Counted from the first letter of the stretch, positions 1 to 10,880 are shown. The stretch is DNA of 64,000 nt from Typhlomys cinereus (GCA_023101885.1 JALPQD010000089.1:4697087-4761086); one strand, 5' to 3'. The notes: generated by a model not told the origin, from the sequence alone. Numbers and translations: made by a program.

Positions 1-546
1 CAATCCTTTATTACTAGTTTTTATCTCATTTTACAAATACTATCCTTCACAAAATAGGACATTTTTAGAATCATATCATAAATTTTGTGTTTTTCTTACT
101 AGAGATTATTAATTCAACAAACATACTAGGTGTCATTACAATATTTTCATATGTGGACACTGTTTCTTTTTCCAAGAAATCTTATTAGATTTCACATGCA
201 TGATATATAGCAGAATTTCTGGGTAAAGATCAATGAACAAGAATGGCTTCTATTTTCTTTTTGTACAATGAACAAAATAAATTCTAAAGAAAGGAGAGAG
301 CAAGAGTAAAAGAAAATTTCTCAGTATAGTTATCCACAAACTTTTGGTCACCATTTGGTCATAATCACACCAGATCTACTTACTTAGTTTCACATGTGCT
401 CTACAAGCCATGTATTGTACTAAGTGATTAATATGAATTATCTAAAACTGCCTATAGAGCTATTTAGAGTAAGGCAACTCTACTTTTCACTGAAGAAATC
501 TATGTTCAGGAAGTTCAAGTTACTTTTTATTTAAAGTTTGGTAAAG
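1..546. other. Unassigned AT-rich sequence
   Basis: No gene, repeat family or RNA gene is recognised here. It is typical AT-rich intergenic or intronic DNA with stops in all frames. Confidence 0.5.
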
Positions 547-900
547 AGTAAGTGGTAAGATAGGCATGTTTGTGTTAAAGATAAATCTCTGTAGTTCAGA
601 AGAGGGGTGGTGACTCAGAGCTAAGTCTGTTCCTCACAGTCAGAAGGTCCTGAGTTCAGATCTACAGATCCCAGTCTGGGAAACTCCAGAGCAAAAATCA
701 AATAGGAGGTAGAAGAAATTCAGGGTGATTTTCGAAATCATCCTTGGCCTCTGACACATGCAGACATACACACAGAGATGCAAACACACACAAATTTTTT
801 TAATTTAAAAAAAATAAAGTTTGGTAACTGGAAAGACCTATAACCTGCTGAAATATGGAGATTTACCTCATAAACAGACATGCCTATCTTACCACTTACT
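547..900. repeat. Inverted repeat with 25-bp arms around a SINE
   Basis: The arm at 547-571 is the reverse complement of 876-900 with one mismatch in 25. The roughly 300-bp loop holds a tRNA-derived SINE. A short direct repeat (AAAGTTTGGTAA) also lies near 532 and 820, on either side of the SINE. The arms are not terminal repeats of any element I know. They could come from a local fold-back duplication at the time of, or after, SINE insertion. Confidence 0.7.
598..821 (+). mobile_element. tRNA-derived SINE, older copy
   Basis: It has a degenerate tRNA-like head (a box A-like stretch near 608 and a box B-like GGTCCTGAGTTCAGATC near 646) and the family body: GGGAAACTCCAGAGC, then an AGGAGGTAGAAG motif and a GTGATTTTCGAAATCATCC segment. 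The tail is CA-rich then A-rich. It belongs with the copies at 28098, 51756, 22726 and 9000. The divergence suggests an old insertion. Non-autonomous, mobilised by L1 in known rodent families. Confidence 0.75.
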
Positions 901-1154
901 ACTTACCACTTACCACTCTTGCTACTATTACACTAGCATAATATCAAATTATACTAGAAAATATAATCCTGAGTCCAACTGTGCAATAAGATCTGTTTGA
1001 AAAATATTATAAGTGAACAGTGAGCAAAATAGACCTACATTAATGCAAGTACAGCCCAGATATAGAATTTATATGCATAAAATTACATTGCTTTGTATAT
1101 ATTTGATTTTCAAATTTATAAAAAAGAATCGTAATATCATTAAAGTTGTAATTT

Positions 1155-1212
1155 TTTCCTGTGTGTGTGTGCATGTGTGTGCGCACACGCATGTGTGTGT
1201 GTATTTTCTATG
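1155..1212. repeat. (TG)n microsatellite, interrupted
   Basis: Alternating TG with GCGCACACGC interruptions. Purine-pyrimidine alternation of this type can adopt Z-DNA. Confidence 0.8.
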
Positions 1213-1267
1213 TATGTGTGCCATTTAGTGTAGAGACTAGAGATCAATATTGGAATTTTTTCCCACA

Positions 1268-1965
1268 TTTTATATTTTTTTTCCAATCATACAATCTCAA
1301 TAGGTACCCCCATCCTCTCCCTCCCTCCTCCCGTCCCCAGTCTCCCCCTTTTCCCCTTCCTTTCACTCCTTTACCTCCATCCCCTTCTCCCAGTGCCTAA
1401 CCCTTCCTCCTGCCCATCCCCTGAAGCATACTTTTGTGTGAATGCCAAACCTCCCTCTGAGTCCTCCACCCTAGTGAAGGGAATGGACTCAGTGGCATAG
1501 CCTGAAGCCCTTTCTTGGGGTTCCCGTTAGTATGGGAACTTTATTAGGACTCTTAATCCCTCGCCTCTAAGGATCCTACTGCCTGGAACCTTCTCCCCTG
1601 TGATCCATGCTAGACTTTGGGGAGTCGTTGACATTTCAGCCATTATGCAGGTCAAGCAAATCAAATTATGGCTACTGCAGCCTTAACTTGTGTGGAGTAT
1701 CTTGCATATCATTAGTCCTCACCATTTTTAGGCTCTAACAATCTTACTGCCTCCTCTTCTGCAAGGTTCTCTGATCTTTAGGATGGGAAGAGATTTGGCT
1801 GGTCTGGTTACAGGTGATTAATGTAAGGTCTTTGGTGTTCTGAATTATGGTTTGTTGTTTTCAGTTTTGCTTTTCTGCACAGTCAAGATAGGGTCTCTCT
1901 TTGAGGCCGTAGTCAATCATTTTGGCTAGATTGCCTGGCCAGTCACCTCCAGGGTTCTGTTTGTC
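1268..1965 (-). mobile_element. L1 3' untranslated region, 5'-truncated
   Basis: A T-rich start (the A-tail on the minus strand) is followed by a long pyrimidine tract at about 1310-1400 and then sequence matching the L1 at 28873-30528: both share the TTGTGTGGAGTATCTTGCAT block (near 1688 here, 29265 there) and the following AGGATGGGGAGAGAT-like segment. On the element's strand the pyrimidine tract is a G-rich polypurine tract, a hallmark of mammalian L1 3'UTRs. No ORF2 sequence remains. The right boundary is approximate. Confidence 0.8.
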
Positions 1966-1989
1966 TCTGCCCAACTCTGGAATAGTTTT

Positions 1990-3195
1990 GAAGCCACACA
2001 GTTTTTTATATCAGTGCTAGAGTTAAACTCAAATCATCATATCCATGCCATTAAATCACCTCCTAATCTTAAGATGGATTTTTTAAGCACTCATTTACTG
2101 TATTGTGATTCTTGGGGGTAGGGAGGGATATTCTGTTAAGTTCCAATGTGAAATGCCATAGACCAGAATTCTGGCATTGGGAGAGTCCCCAGTATTTGAA
2201 ATTCACATTTTTTCAATATGCCAATCAAATAGCCCATTTTCAAAAATAAAGCCAGCATTACATCTTTATTAGTCATTAACATGAAACTAAATCTTCTGGG
2301 ATGGAGCCTTACATAATGATATTAGCACTGGAGGTTATTCTTATCATAGATTTTTAATAAATGAAGCACTAATTTAACAAAGTGATCATCCTCTGAACTG
2401 TTAAAAGACAGAAATACTCTTCTTATATTGCTGTGGTGATGATTTATAGGTCTTTTATTAAACTCCATAAAATAGAATGTTCAAATAAATTTCTTTATGC
2501 TCAGTTTCTAAATTCTCCTACACCTGTCATTAAAATTAAGTATGGAAGGAAATATGTAACTAAGTCAGAAATTGAGGTCAATTAGGGACTCGTTATAAGG
2601 GAACAGTGAAATTGATTTGCAACTGTATCTTTTTGGGCTTCCATTTACTAATGTTAATAATAAAATCTTAAATCTGACAAGAAGACCCATTAAAGTACTT
2701 CACAGTGAGGGTTATTCATTACTTCAATAGTGTATTATCTGAAACTTATTCCCTCTACTGCTAAGATTTGTCATGTCCAAGAGATTAATGGCATCGAATA
2801 TAAACTAGCTGGCTGACATCAGTTACCATGATCCACATTCTCTGTAGATTTATGTGCTGCATGTTGTTCTTTTAGCCCTTAAAAAAGTTCTCCTAAAAAG
2901 TGTTAGTTTTAGAAGATTGGTGCTATTGTGCAGGTTGTTTTTTATAGGCAGAAATTAGTACAATGTGGTACACAGTTCTCAGAGCGACTGTTGGAATAAT
3001 TGCATATGTGATGCATACATATAGATAGGTAGATATATATGTGTGTATATATACATATATACAAAATGTGAGTCTCATGAAGTTACTAAATGATGGTCGA
3101 AGTTGCTTTGGGAAAACCAAAATCCATTTAGCGTATTTCCAGCCATCATTAAGATTCCATAAGTCCACAAGATTCAAAGTGTCTACTGCAAGTCT
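1990..3195. other. Unique AT-rich DNA
   Basis: About 1.2 kb without a recognised repeat. It has many stops in all frames. The stretch 2240-2830 looks single-copy and low in simple repeats, so it is a reasonable place to test for conserved non-coding sequence, but I see no specific signal. Confidence 0.45.
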
Positions 3196-3199
3196 GAGA

Positions 3200-3615
3200 T
3201 GATGGTTCATGGTAAAAGTAGTTGCTAAGCAAAGAAGAGGACCTCAGTTCAAGTTCCCAGAACCCCTGAGAGAATGGGATGCCTCCACAACGTCAGCATC
3301 TGTAATGTCATTATTCCTGTGGGGAGGAGATTGGAGACAAAGATGGGAGAATTCCTAGAAGCTCTTGGGCCAGCTAGCTGGTCACCCACGGTAGGAAAAA
3401 AAGTAAGAGACCCTCCTCCAAAATGATGGTTGATGATGCCTGAGCATGTCCCCTAACCTCCACACACATGTCACATTCTCTTACATACATACACACAAAC
3501 ACACGTACACACACCACACACATCCACACACACACACACACATACACACACAAAGATGCACACAGACACATACAAACACACAAATATGCCCATTTACAAT
3601 AAACACACATAAATA
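3200..3615 (+). mobile_element. Old tRNA-derived SINE (B2/B4-like) with CA-rich tail
   Basis: A degenerate head near 3220-3270 (AGGACCTCAGTTCAAGTTCCCAG resembles a box B region) is followed by a long body and a CCTCCACACACATG motif leading into a CA-rich tail at 3470-3580. This tail arrangement is typical of rodent B2/B4-like elements. Family assignment is tentative. Confidence 0.55.
3480..3585. repeat. (CA)n-rich microsatellite tail
   Basis: Interrupted CA repeats forming the 3' tail of the preceding SINE. Confidence 0.8.
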
Positions 3616-4271
3616 ATGTGATTACCATTGAGCCATATGCAACGTATCTTACAACACCAGGACATCAGCTTCCTATTTCTTCAACAAAAACATCAGCAAC
3701 TTAAACAATACTAACCTTCTAATTCACAGTTTTGTGTTTAAAAACTAGATTATTATTATACAAGGCAAAATAAAGATCCAGGTGGAGATGCATCTCTTTT
3801 CACCTCAGGGTGTGAAGTTATCTTTCAGACTCACAGTCAGTTTATGCTGCAATCAGTAACATAATGATTTTTTATTCTAGTGGTTTGGCTTACCTGACCT
3901 TCTCTAGTACTTGTTAGGATCCCTTGTAGCTAGAAGTAATTCAGAACCATCTCCCAGTTGAATCAAGTGCTGGCTATTAATTCTAATCCCACGTGAAAGT
4001 CTTTTTTTGCTATGTAAGAAAATCTGGGGCATAACATCAGGGAAGAGCTGGGTCAAAGCAGGGTATTAAGAACTGTGACACTCTGCTTTCAACAATGAAA
4101 TGCCAGGAAAGTAAGCTGTAACTTAGTAAGTCACCGTATTGTCCATTTGAAAATAGAGACTGCTAAAGATTCTAGAAAATTACACATGACAGATTTACAT
4201 TGGTGGCATAAGAGAACTCATTTAAAGGGATTTTATGGTTTTGAGGTCTCATGCCCATTCACTGCCCACAG
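3616..4271. other. Unassigned AT-rich sequence
   Basis: No family recognised. It separates the SINE from the first LTR. Confidence 0.4.
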
Positions 4272-4800
4272 TGTTGCAGAATTTTTATGCCCAGATTCTT
4301 GTGTTCAGGGGTTGAAAACTGAAACCAGAACACCACAGAGGATTAAGGCAGAGTTTATTAGAGGAGAGAAAGAATGGAATGTATCGACATGGAGCCCTCA
4401 AAGGGCAAAGACACTCACAGACATGGAGTCTGTGAAGCGCAAGAAACTAAAGATGCTGGCAGAGTCAGGAGTATTTATAGGGTTAAGCGGGCCTGGAAAA
4501 AGTTCCTTTTCCTTATTGGATAGTTTCAGCTTCTGTAAACCTGATTGGAGCTTTCGATCCCCCTACATCTCATCCATCTGTTCATATCTGAACCCAGCCC
4601 AGTGGAGATGAATCTTTTGAAGAACCTAGTTTATCTGCAATAGAGAGCTTATCTCCATACCGTTTCATAAACTGAGGGCTGGGGGAAGTTGGCAACCTTA
4701 TCCCTGTGGAGAATTAAAACAGATTCCTCCAGATTAGTAGAGTGTATTCTTTCAGGATAATCCCAGCAGTGGAGGATGACCTTCAAAGACTCTCCCAGCA
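4272..4800 (-). mobile_element. Solo LTR of an endogenous retrovirus (ERVK-like), minus strand
   Basis: It begins TGTTGCAG, the complement of a CTGCAACA end, as in the related copies at 5710-6243 and 34160-34767. Read on the minus strand it has a TATA box (complement of 4471-4480) and an AATAAA polyadenylation signal (complement of 4354-4359) about 115 bases downstream, the expected promoter-to-R spacing for a retroviral LTR. The right end is eroded and no target-site duplication is visible. A 154-codon open frame at 4147-4611 runs through it on the plus strand, antisense to the LTR, and has no protein-like features. Class is inferred from the 6-bp duplication of the 34-kb copy. Confidence 0.75.
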
Positions 4801-5389
4801 TGGACCTGTTATGAAAATTTCTGAATAGCAGGTAGCTTGATAAAAAATTGACTTGATTTCCAGCAGAAATGATGTAGCTAAGATTAGACTTTTAAATACT
4901 ATATAGGTTTTGTTTCTCTCAAATATCAAGGAAAAATATGGTTAGTTTTAATTCCTTAGCTTTTGATGCTCACATCTGCACCATTACAAAAAAAGTAATT
5001 GAAAGGTTGAATCTTTTCATGCATGAAATGCTTTTCAAAAGAGTAGAAATACTGTAGAGCTGTAAGTTTACTTGCATTTCATTCAATCTGACAAGTGAAA
5101 AATGAATAAAAGAATCTGAATTTTGATTAAACTGCAAATGCTTTCAATTATTATTATCATCAGTCGAGGTTGTTGACAATGTACTTAGCACAGTATAAGA
5201 CAAGGGAGAGATAACTTCTACTTGAGGGCTTTTAAATCCATATTGCATTAAGTGCACACTGCGTGAAAGTAATTTTTCTTAACCTGACCAATATTTTTCA
5301 TCTAGACAAATGGGTACTGACAGCTTAAAGCCTTTCTTTCACTTTAATTTTTTTCTCTTCTTTTTCTTTTTTTCTTTTATTCTTCGTTT
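4801..5389. other. Unassigned sequence between facing LTRs
   Basis: AT-rich with no retroviral internal coding sequence recognised, so the two flanking LTRs do not bound one provirus. Confidence 0.5.
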
Positions 5390-5535
5390 GATTTTTTTAT
5401 TAATTTTTTTTAATTTCCACTCATACAAACTTAACAGGTACACCGGTCCCTTCCCTCCCTCTACTCCCCACCCCCCTGTACCCCCCTCCCCTCCCCTTTC
5501 CCTCCCCCTCCCATCCCCAGAGCATCCTTTTAAAC
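5390..5535 (-). mobile_element. L1 3'-end fragment
   Basis: T-rich start, then a CTCATACAAACTT-AGGTACAC motif and a long C-rich pyrimidine tract at 5450-5520, matching the 3' end of the L1 at 28873 onward. Only about 145 bp remain. Confidence 0.75.
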
Positions 5536-5632
5536 ATACAGGATCTCACTATACAATTCCAGTTTAAACCTCCTGCCTCAACTTCTTGCATGTCCGGAAT
5601 GCATTTGTGCCTCGGGTTTTTTTTTTTTCCAC
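5536..5632 (-). mobile_element. B1 SINE fragment
   Basis: Read on the minus strand it carries diverged B1 landmarks: plus-strand GATCTCACTATACAATTCCAG corresponds to the TCTCACTATGTAG-CCAGG region of 7SL-derived SINEs, followed by CCTCCTGCCTCAACTTCTTG. It ends in a T-run. Confidence 0.5.
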
Positions 5633-5709
5633 AATGCTTTATTAAAGTATATTGCAAATCGAGTAGTTTTCTTTTCATGCTTAGGTGTTTTGTGAGACAG
5701 AGTATCCAT

Positions 5710-6243
5710 GATGGGAAGGTCTTTGAAGTTCATTCCCCACTGCTGGGGTTAGACTGAAGGAACACACCCTGCCAGTCTGGAGGAAATGATTTTACTCCTT
5801 CACAGAAATAAGGTAGCCAAATTTCTCCAACCCTCTGTTTATGAAAGGATGTAGAGATGAGCTCTCCATTGCAGGTAAACTAAGTTCCTCAAAAGAAACA
5901 GCTGGATCCTGAGATCAGCCACAAGCTCAGTCACAAGTTCTGCTGGGCTGTGTCCCCAATATGAACAGACTAGTGAGATGTAGGGGACCGGAAGCCCCAG
6001 TCAGGTTTGCAGAAACTGGAACTATCCTGTAAGGAAAAGCAGCTTTTTCAGGGCCTACCTAATCCTATAAACACCCTTGACCTTGCCAAACACTTTGGTC
6101 TCTCTTGCCTTTTACAGACTTCATTTTAGTGATTGAGTTCCATTCTTTCTTCTAACAAAAATCGGCCTTAATCCTCTACAGGTACTGTGGTCTCAATTTT
6201 TGACTCCAGAACCCAAGAATCTGGACATAAAAATCCTGCAACA
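5710..6243 (+). mobile_element. Solo LTR of an endogenous retrovirus, plus strand
   Basis: The same family as 4272-4800 but in the opposite direction. Shared blocks include GAACAGACT-GTGAGATGTAGGGG near 5963, CAGGTTTGCAGAAACTG near 6002, a TATA box CCTATAAACA at 6064-6073, and the end GACATAAAAATCCTGCAACA finishing at 6243. The polyadenylation signal near 6155 has decayed (AACAAAAA where relatives have AATAAA). The left boundary is approximate. No internal retroviral sequence adjoins it. Confidence 0.75.
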
Positions 6244-7084
6244 ATGCAAGGACTCTAAACATTTAAGACTTCAATCTTAAATCCAGATTTGTTTATAGGA
6301 AGAGAAAATAGAGGCGAGTTTGGGCAATTATGTTCAAATCATCCCAGTCAGAAACAAACAAAATTCTTATCATTGTTTTAGGTAATGAAAGAATAGGCCA
6401 TGAGAGTTAGTTTGATTTAGTTAGCTTGATCTAGATAGGCTCTGAAAAATATTTCAGGTGGTCAACTTTAATAAAGATCATGTTCTTTAGTAATGGCAGC
6501 TACTCACAGGAGACCTATAGATAAGAGATCCGAACAAAGGAAGTCCTTTGCATTCATAAACTGTAGTAGGGAGAGAGGTCTCTAAGCTTACAGGGAAAGA
6601 GTCTCGAAGCTCAGCATCTTAGTGACCATACAAACATACAAAGTCTTAACTCAGGAATTTAATTCTATTGTCTTACCAGACTTTAGAGCTGCTATGACAG
6701 AAATTTAATAGTTTAGAAGCTTAGTTAAAAGATAGGGTATAGGCCTAGGCTGATCTCCTTATAAGAGCTTCATCTGTGATCTGACTGAAGTTACAGGATA
6801 AAAGCCATATATTTAGCTTACACCCAAATCAATTTGAGATTATTTACACCCAAATCAATTAACATAATAGGTATGCATGTATATAAATGTGTGTATATGT
6901 GTATATTTTATGAATTATCAAGGTGTGACGTTAGTGATTTTCAGCTTTTATAGAAAAAGAAACTGTGATTCAAAAATCAAATCAAATCAAATGTGGAAGT
7001 TTCCTTAGTCTAACTTGGCTGAACCTAGTCTACTGTTATTTGCTCATGTACAAGTCTTTCCAACATGAAGAACCATGTTCCTTG
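6244..7084. other. Unassigned AT-rich DNA
   Basis: No gene or family recognised. It contains the short direct repeat annotated at 6818-6860 and a short pentanucleotide run (ATCAA) near 6977. Confidence 0.4.
6818..6860. repeat. 17-bp direct repeat, two perfect copies
   Basis: TTACACCCAAATCAATT occurs at 6818-6834 and again at 6844-6860, a period of 26 bp. Both copies are identical, consistent with a recent small duplication. Confidence 0.85.
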
Positions 7085-7188
7085 TTTGTTGGTACGTGTT
7101 TATAATCCCATCATTCGGGAGGCTGAATGAACAATTAATAGGTAAAAGTCAGTCAAAGCTGAGACTATGTCTCAAACAAACAGCAACA
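7085..7188 (+). mobile_element. B1 SINE
   Basis: GTTGGTACGTGTTTATAATCC and CATTCGGGAGGCTGAA are diverged forms of the B1 box A region and the CGGGAGGC-GAGG motif. The ACTATGTCTCAAACAAACA end matches the B1 3' end. Derived from 7SL RNA and specific to rodents in this form. Confidence 0.8.
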
Positions 7189-7189
7189 T

Positions 7190-7944
7190 GAGAGAGAGTA
7201 AAACTTTTCTCATGGTATTAAGAAGTTGAGTAAGATACTCTAGTTCATGAAGCTACTCAAGTTCACTATGCAATGAGTCATTAATATTGAAGGTAGCCAC
7301 GTACACCAAATCTGATTAGCCTTCAACATCACTGAGAAACTTGATATTATTATTTCATAAATCTTTCAGCCATCTTAAAGTGTTTGTCTGGGGTAACTGG
7401 GTGGAGGCATGACTCCACCCTGCACCCCAGTCTGAGGAATCCTTTTCTCTTTCAAGGACCTCCACTCAAGTGAAGTCAGATCCTTGGCTTTACTACAGAC
7501 CAGAATTTCAGCATCAGTCAGTATGGAGCAGAGTTGGAGTTTGGTAAAAAGACTATTTTAGCAGAAAGAACATTGGAAAGGAAGTAAGACGTGCAGGAGG
7601 GCACGGACATGGGCTTCTTGAAACTAGAGATGACTCGGAGATGGAAATGCCTACAGCACAAACAATGCAACAGAGTTCAGATTCCAAGATCCAAAATGAA
7701 AGTGTCAAGAGGATATTGAGAACCATTGGTAGAGACTGGTAATCCTAAAAACAAATCTAGCCATAATGGTGTCATCTAGGTTTAATTTGAGAACCAGACT
7801 CAAAATAGTAAGATAAAAAAGAAACCATGGATAATTCCTGATATCACTCTTTAGCCTATCTGAACATTAGCATACATGTGGGCCTGCACATATATGTGTG
7901 TTCACCTATGTATAAACATACACCTCATATACATATGAGCTAGT
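7190..7944. other. Unassigned sequence, possibly including an old LTR
   Basis: The higher-GC part (7400-7690) with a TTTTA-AGCAGAAAG segment has the texture of an eroded LTR on the minus strand, but I cannot match it to the other LTRs in the window. Confidence 0.25.
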
Positions 7945-7985
7945 ATGATCCAGGTGTCAATTTGACAATTGAAGGCTGAGTTCTT
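7945..7985 (+). mobile_element. URR1-like hAT DNA transposon, 5' piece
   Basis: CAGGTGTCAATTTGACAATTGAAGG matches the start of the element at 13580 (CAGATGTCAATTTGACCATTG). Its remainder reappears at 8615-8880, so the element has been split by later insertions or rearrangement. Confidence 0.55.
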
Positions 7986-8115
7986 TTTTTAATCTCATTT
8001 TTGAATTAATTTTGTTTTATTTTTACTCTTTTACAATCTTACACATGGACACCCCTTTCTCCTTCCCCCTTCCCCTGGATATTTCCCTAGCATGTCCACT
8101 TCTTGCCTTCATGTC
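7986..8115 (-). mobile_element. Probable L1 3'-end fragment
   Basis: T-rich start followed by ACAATCTTACACATGGACAC and a short pyrimidine tract (CTCCTTCCCCCTTCCCC). The layout matches other minus-strand L1 ends here but is short and diverged. Confidence 0.4.
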
Positions 8116-8281
8116 CTAATTTTTTAAACTGGACAATGTAAAATAATACGTAAACAATAAAAGAGAAAATACGTTTAAGATGTATGGAGTTATGATTGAG
8201 CTCCTAGTTCCACATGGTTAAGAACACATGATAAAGCTGAAAAATAGAAGTTTTGTCCATCTTCTATGAGACTAAGTTCAT

Positions 8282-8448
8282 GGTGTGAGCACATGGAACC
8301 CCGGCCCATGGGAGGCCATTCCACTTGTGAGCATGCAGGAGGCCTTCTACCTTGTAAGCATACAGAGCCCCAATCCAAAGAGGCTCGTCCACATTGTGTA
8401 TACACGGAGCCTAACCCATGAGACACTTTTAAGTTGTGAGTAGACGGG
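8282..8448. repeat. Degenerate minisatellite, about 42-bp unit
   Basis: Units start at 8282, 8325, 8351, 8393 and 8433 with a TTGTGAGCAYACGGAG-like opening, then a CCC-AYCC core and a GGCC-TTCCAC close. The second unit lacks its middle 15 or so bases and the last is partial. Divergence between units is high, so the array is old. Confidence 0.65.
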
Positions 8449-8614
8449 TATAGAATTCAGGGTTTGGGCAAGCAGCGTGCTATGTCAAGATACTAATCAT
8501 TCAGAACTCTGAATGTAGAAATAGCCTCATCTCTCTGCCACCATCTGATGCACATGGGACACAGCAACCACATGTGCAGTGCCGTTAGAGGCAGTGTTAA
8601 GGCAAGTCCTAAGC

Positions 8615-8880
8615 CAGTCTGCAAGAGAATATCTAACTGATGTGGGAAAGCCCATCCCATTGTTGGTGGATAATATGAAAGGAGTTCTGCAGTACTTTGG
8701 CATACTCTAGCATTCTCCGACAGACATTGCACTTTGGCAAATGATGGCCAAAACACAGGTCTCTCTTGATAATGTCTGTGGTCATGGTATGATCATTTGC
8801 TAAGAATCCTAGTATTGGCATGAGCTCTCCTGCAAAGCTGGGGAACTGTAACTGAGAATCAAAAGAAAGAATTAATGCCC
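8615..8880 (+). mobile_element. URR1-like hAT DNA transposon, 3' piece
   Basis: GTCTGCAAGAGAATATCTAA then GATGTGGGAAAGCCCATCCCA matches the middle of the elements at 13580, 16024 and 16785. CTAGTATTGGCATGAGCTCTCC near 8808 parallels CTGGTATTGGTATGAACTCTCC near 17080. Confidence 0.55.
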
Positions 8881-8999
8881 CTTGTTCTCCTAAGATGCTT
8901 GGACATAAATTTATTGGCTTAAGTTTGTTTCATTGCTATAATAACATTCTTACTCACAAACATTTCTTTGTTTTAACCTTGTTAGTTGTTTTGTGTGTG

Positions 9000-9002
9000 C
9001 CC

Positions 9003-9062
<60 letters not shown>

Positions 9063-9316
9063 TATGTGTGTTTGTGCATGTATCAGAGGGCACTGAATGT
9101 CACTGTGGAGGACAAACAGCGATGTTGGGAATCATCTTGGATTGCTTCTACCTCCTTTTTGCTTTACTTTGAGATCCAAGGTTCCTTCCAGCAGGGCCAG
9201 ATGTATAAGCAACTGCCATTTCTGTCTGGCATTTCAACATGGGATCTGAGTTCCAAACTTGGGAACTTCTGTTTATAAGGCAGAGTCTTAACCCCAGAGA
9301 CATTTCTCCAGCCTTT
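9000..9316 (-). mobile_element. tRNA-derived SINE with GA tail
   Basis: Read on the minus strand it starts with AGGCTGGAGAAATGTCTCTG (box A region) and continues with GGGTTAAGACTCTGCC and a box B-like segment. The body has the older-subfamily marker GGAGGTAGAAGCAATCCAAG. The tail is GA rather than the usual CA. The head boundary (9316) is sharp. Confidence 0.85.
9003..9061. repeat. (GA)n microsatellite
   Basis: About 27 GA units forming the tail of the SINE that follows. Long and nearly pure, so probably polymorphic. Confidence 0.95.
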
Positions 9317-10084
9317 GAGAACATTTCTATTTGAAAGAAATACTTTTATGTTGGCAACATTGAAAGCAAATGTTACTCATGCTGTGATCCCTGATTTCCT
9401 TCTACATGTAACACTGACAGAAAGGATATTGATGTTTATTAAGGAAAATAGTCACATTAAGGTACAGCTCAACCTTGTTAAAGTATGAGAAAAAGAAACC
9501 AATGTTTTCATAGCTGTCTTTATTATGAAAGAATGATGGGCATAAAATTTAAAAATATCTTTAACACTTATTAGTGTTTCCAAATACTTTCATTTTCTAT
9601 TTCTAAGAAAGACTTAGATGTTTGTAACACTACTGTGATGTTTTAAAACTTATAATTGAGACTATTTTTATCTAAAAATTAATGAAAAATAAAGCACTTA
9701 TTTTTAAATTTCAAATCATCATGCTTAGAATTCCTCATCTAGACCCTAAATTTTTAATGACCAGGCACATTTTCTATTGAAGTTTAAATTTTCCATTGTA
9801 ATTAATCAAAACAAATCATTTCAGGTAAAAAATAATAGCTTTTATATTTCAGTAATATTTTTATGACATTTCCACAAATAATCGTGGTATTATTTAAAGT
9901 TTTCAATGAGGAAGCATACTTTGTGGAGTTGTATGAGGTTGACAAGAGCAAATTATGCACAGAGATCCAAATATATGTGAGTTAAAGTTTCAAATAATTA
10001 GAGTACATTGAAAGAAATCTTGTTTCTGCCACAGCAGAAATGCATAGGCTTGGAAAAATTTGTGCATTAGTTCAAATTTCTCTC
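9317..10084. other. Unassigned AT-rich DNA
   Basis: About 770 bp with no recognised repeat, gene or RNA. Confidence 0.5.
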
Positions 10085-10215
10085 TCTCTCCCCCATCCTT
10101 GCCCCATCTCTTTGTCTTATTGTTGTACCCAAACTGAAACTGGTCTTAACCTTGAAGCCCTCCTGTCCCAGCCTCTGGAGTAGTTGAGACTAATATTATA
10201 ATCTCCATCTTTTGC
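10085..10215 (-). mobile_element. Degraded B1-like SINE
   Basis: AAACTGAAACTGGTCTTAACC and CCTGTCCCAGCCTCTGGAGTAG resemble the complement of the B1 body (AGGCTGGTCTCGAACC, then CTGCCTCAGCCTCC-GAGTAG). Strongly diverged. Confidence 0.4.
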
Positions 10216-10880
10216 TTAGAAAAATAATTTCCTGCAATTTACATTCATCTTTATATTTCCTGTGAAAAGAACATCACACCAACTAATTTTGTGAAATCTC
10301 ATACTCTCTCAGTAACTTCAAACTATTGAAATCAATAAAGGAGTCTAATAGTCACCTTCTTTTTTCCTCCAGCCATATTAGAAATTCTTGGGTATAAACT
10401 TGGATTGTCATTTTCATTACTTAAATGACATGTAACTATTTTTCAAGGGAAACTGATAGATTAACTCACAAAATAATTCAGGTTGAATCAATTCTTCTCT
10501 GAGAAAGGTCAAATATAACCCTGCATCATGGGGATTTTGTAGCATGCTACTGTAAAATTTAATGACTTAGAAAACAGCCATTTTTTTGGCCTCACAATCT
10601 TGCATGTTGGCAATTGACAGTGGGATAAGTGCAAGGTCCTTCTGCTCATAGGTGGCTCCGTCATGCACTGCTGGAGCCAAGGCACAGGCTCACTGGGGAT
10701 GCTGCAGCCTGAAAACTTTTCCCCTGCTCCATCCTCTATGTCTTCACCTTACAGTGGGAAGGATGCAGCTTGCTTTAAATGATGACCAGGGTGGATGCCA
10801 AGAGAAAGTCAGGAAGCCAAAAAGACCCCCTGAAGCCCAGAGCAGAGACCAGCACATTATCTCTTCAACCATCCTCAATT
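10216..10880. other. Unassigned sequence, part resembling an old repeat
   Basis: AT-rich until 10580, then a higher-GC stretch (10580-10860) with the texture of an ancient mammalian LTR or DNA transposon. A 76-codon frame at 10652-10882 has no protein-family features. Confidence 0.3.

Noticed and set aside
4147..4611. 154-codon plus-strand open frame
   Set aside because: Most of it overlaps an LTR on the minus strand. It is antisense repeat sequence, not a gene.
4272..6243. A provirus bounded by the LTRs at 4272 and 5710
   Set aside because: The LTRs face opposite ways and the interval has no retroviral interior, so they do not delimit one provirus.
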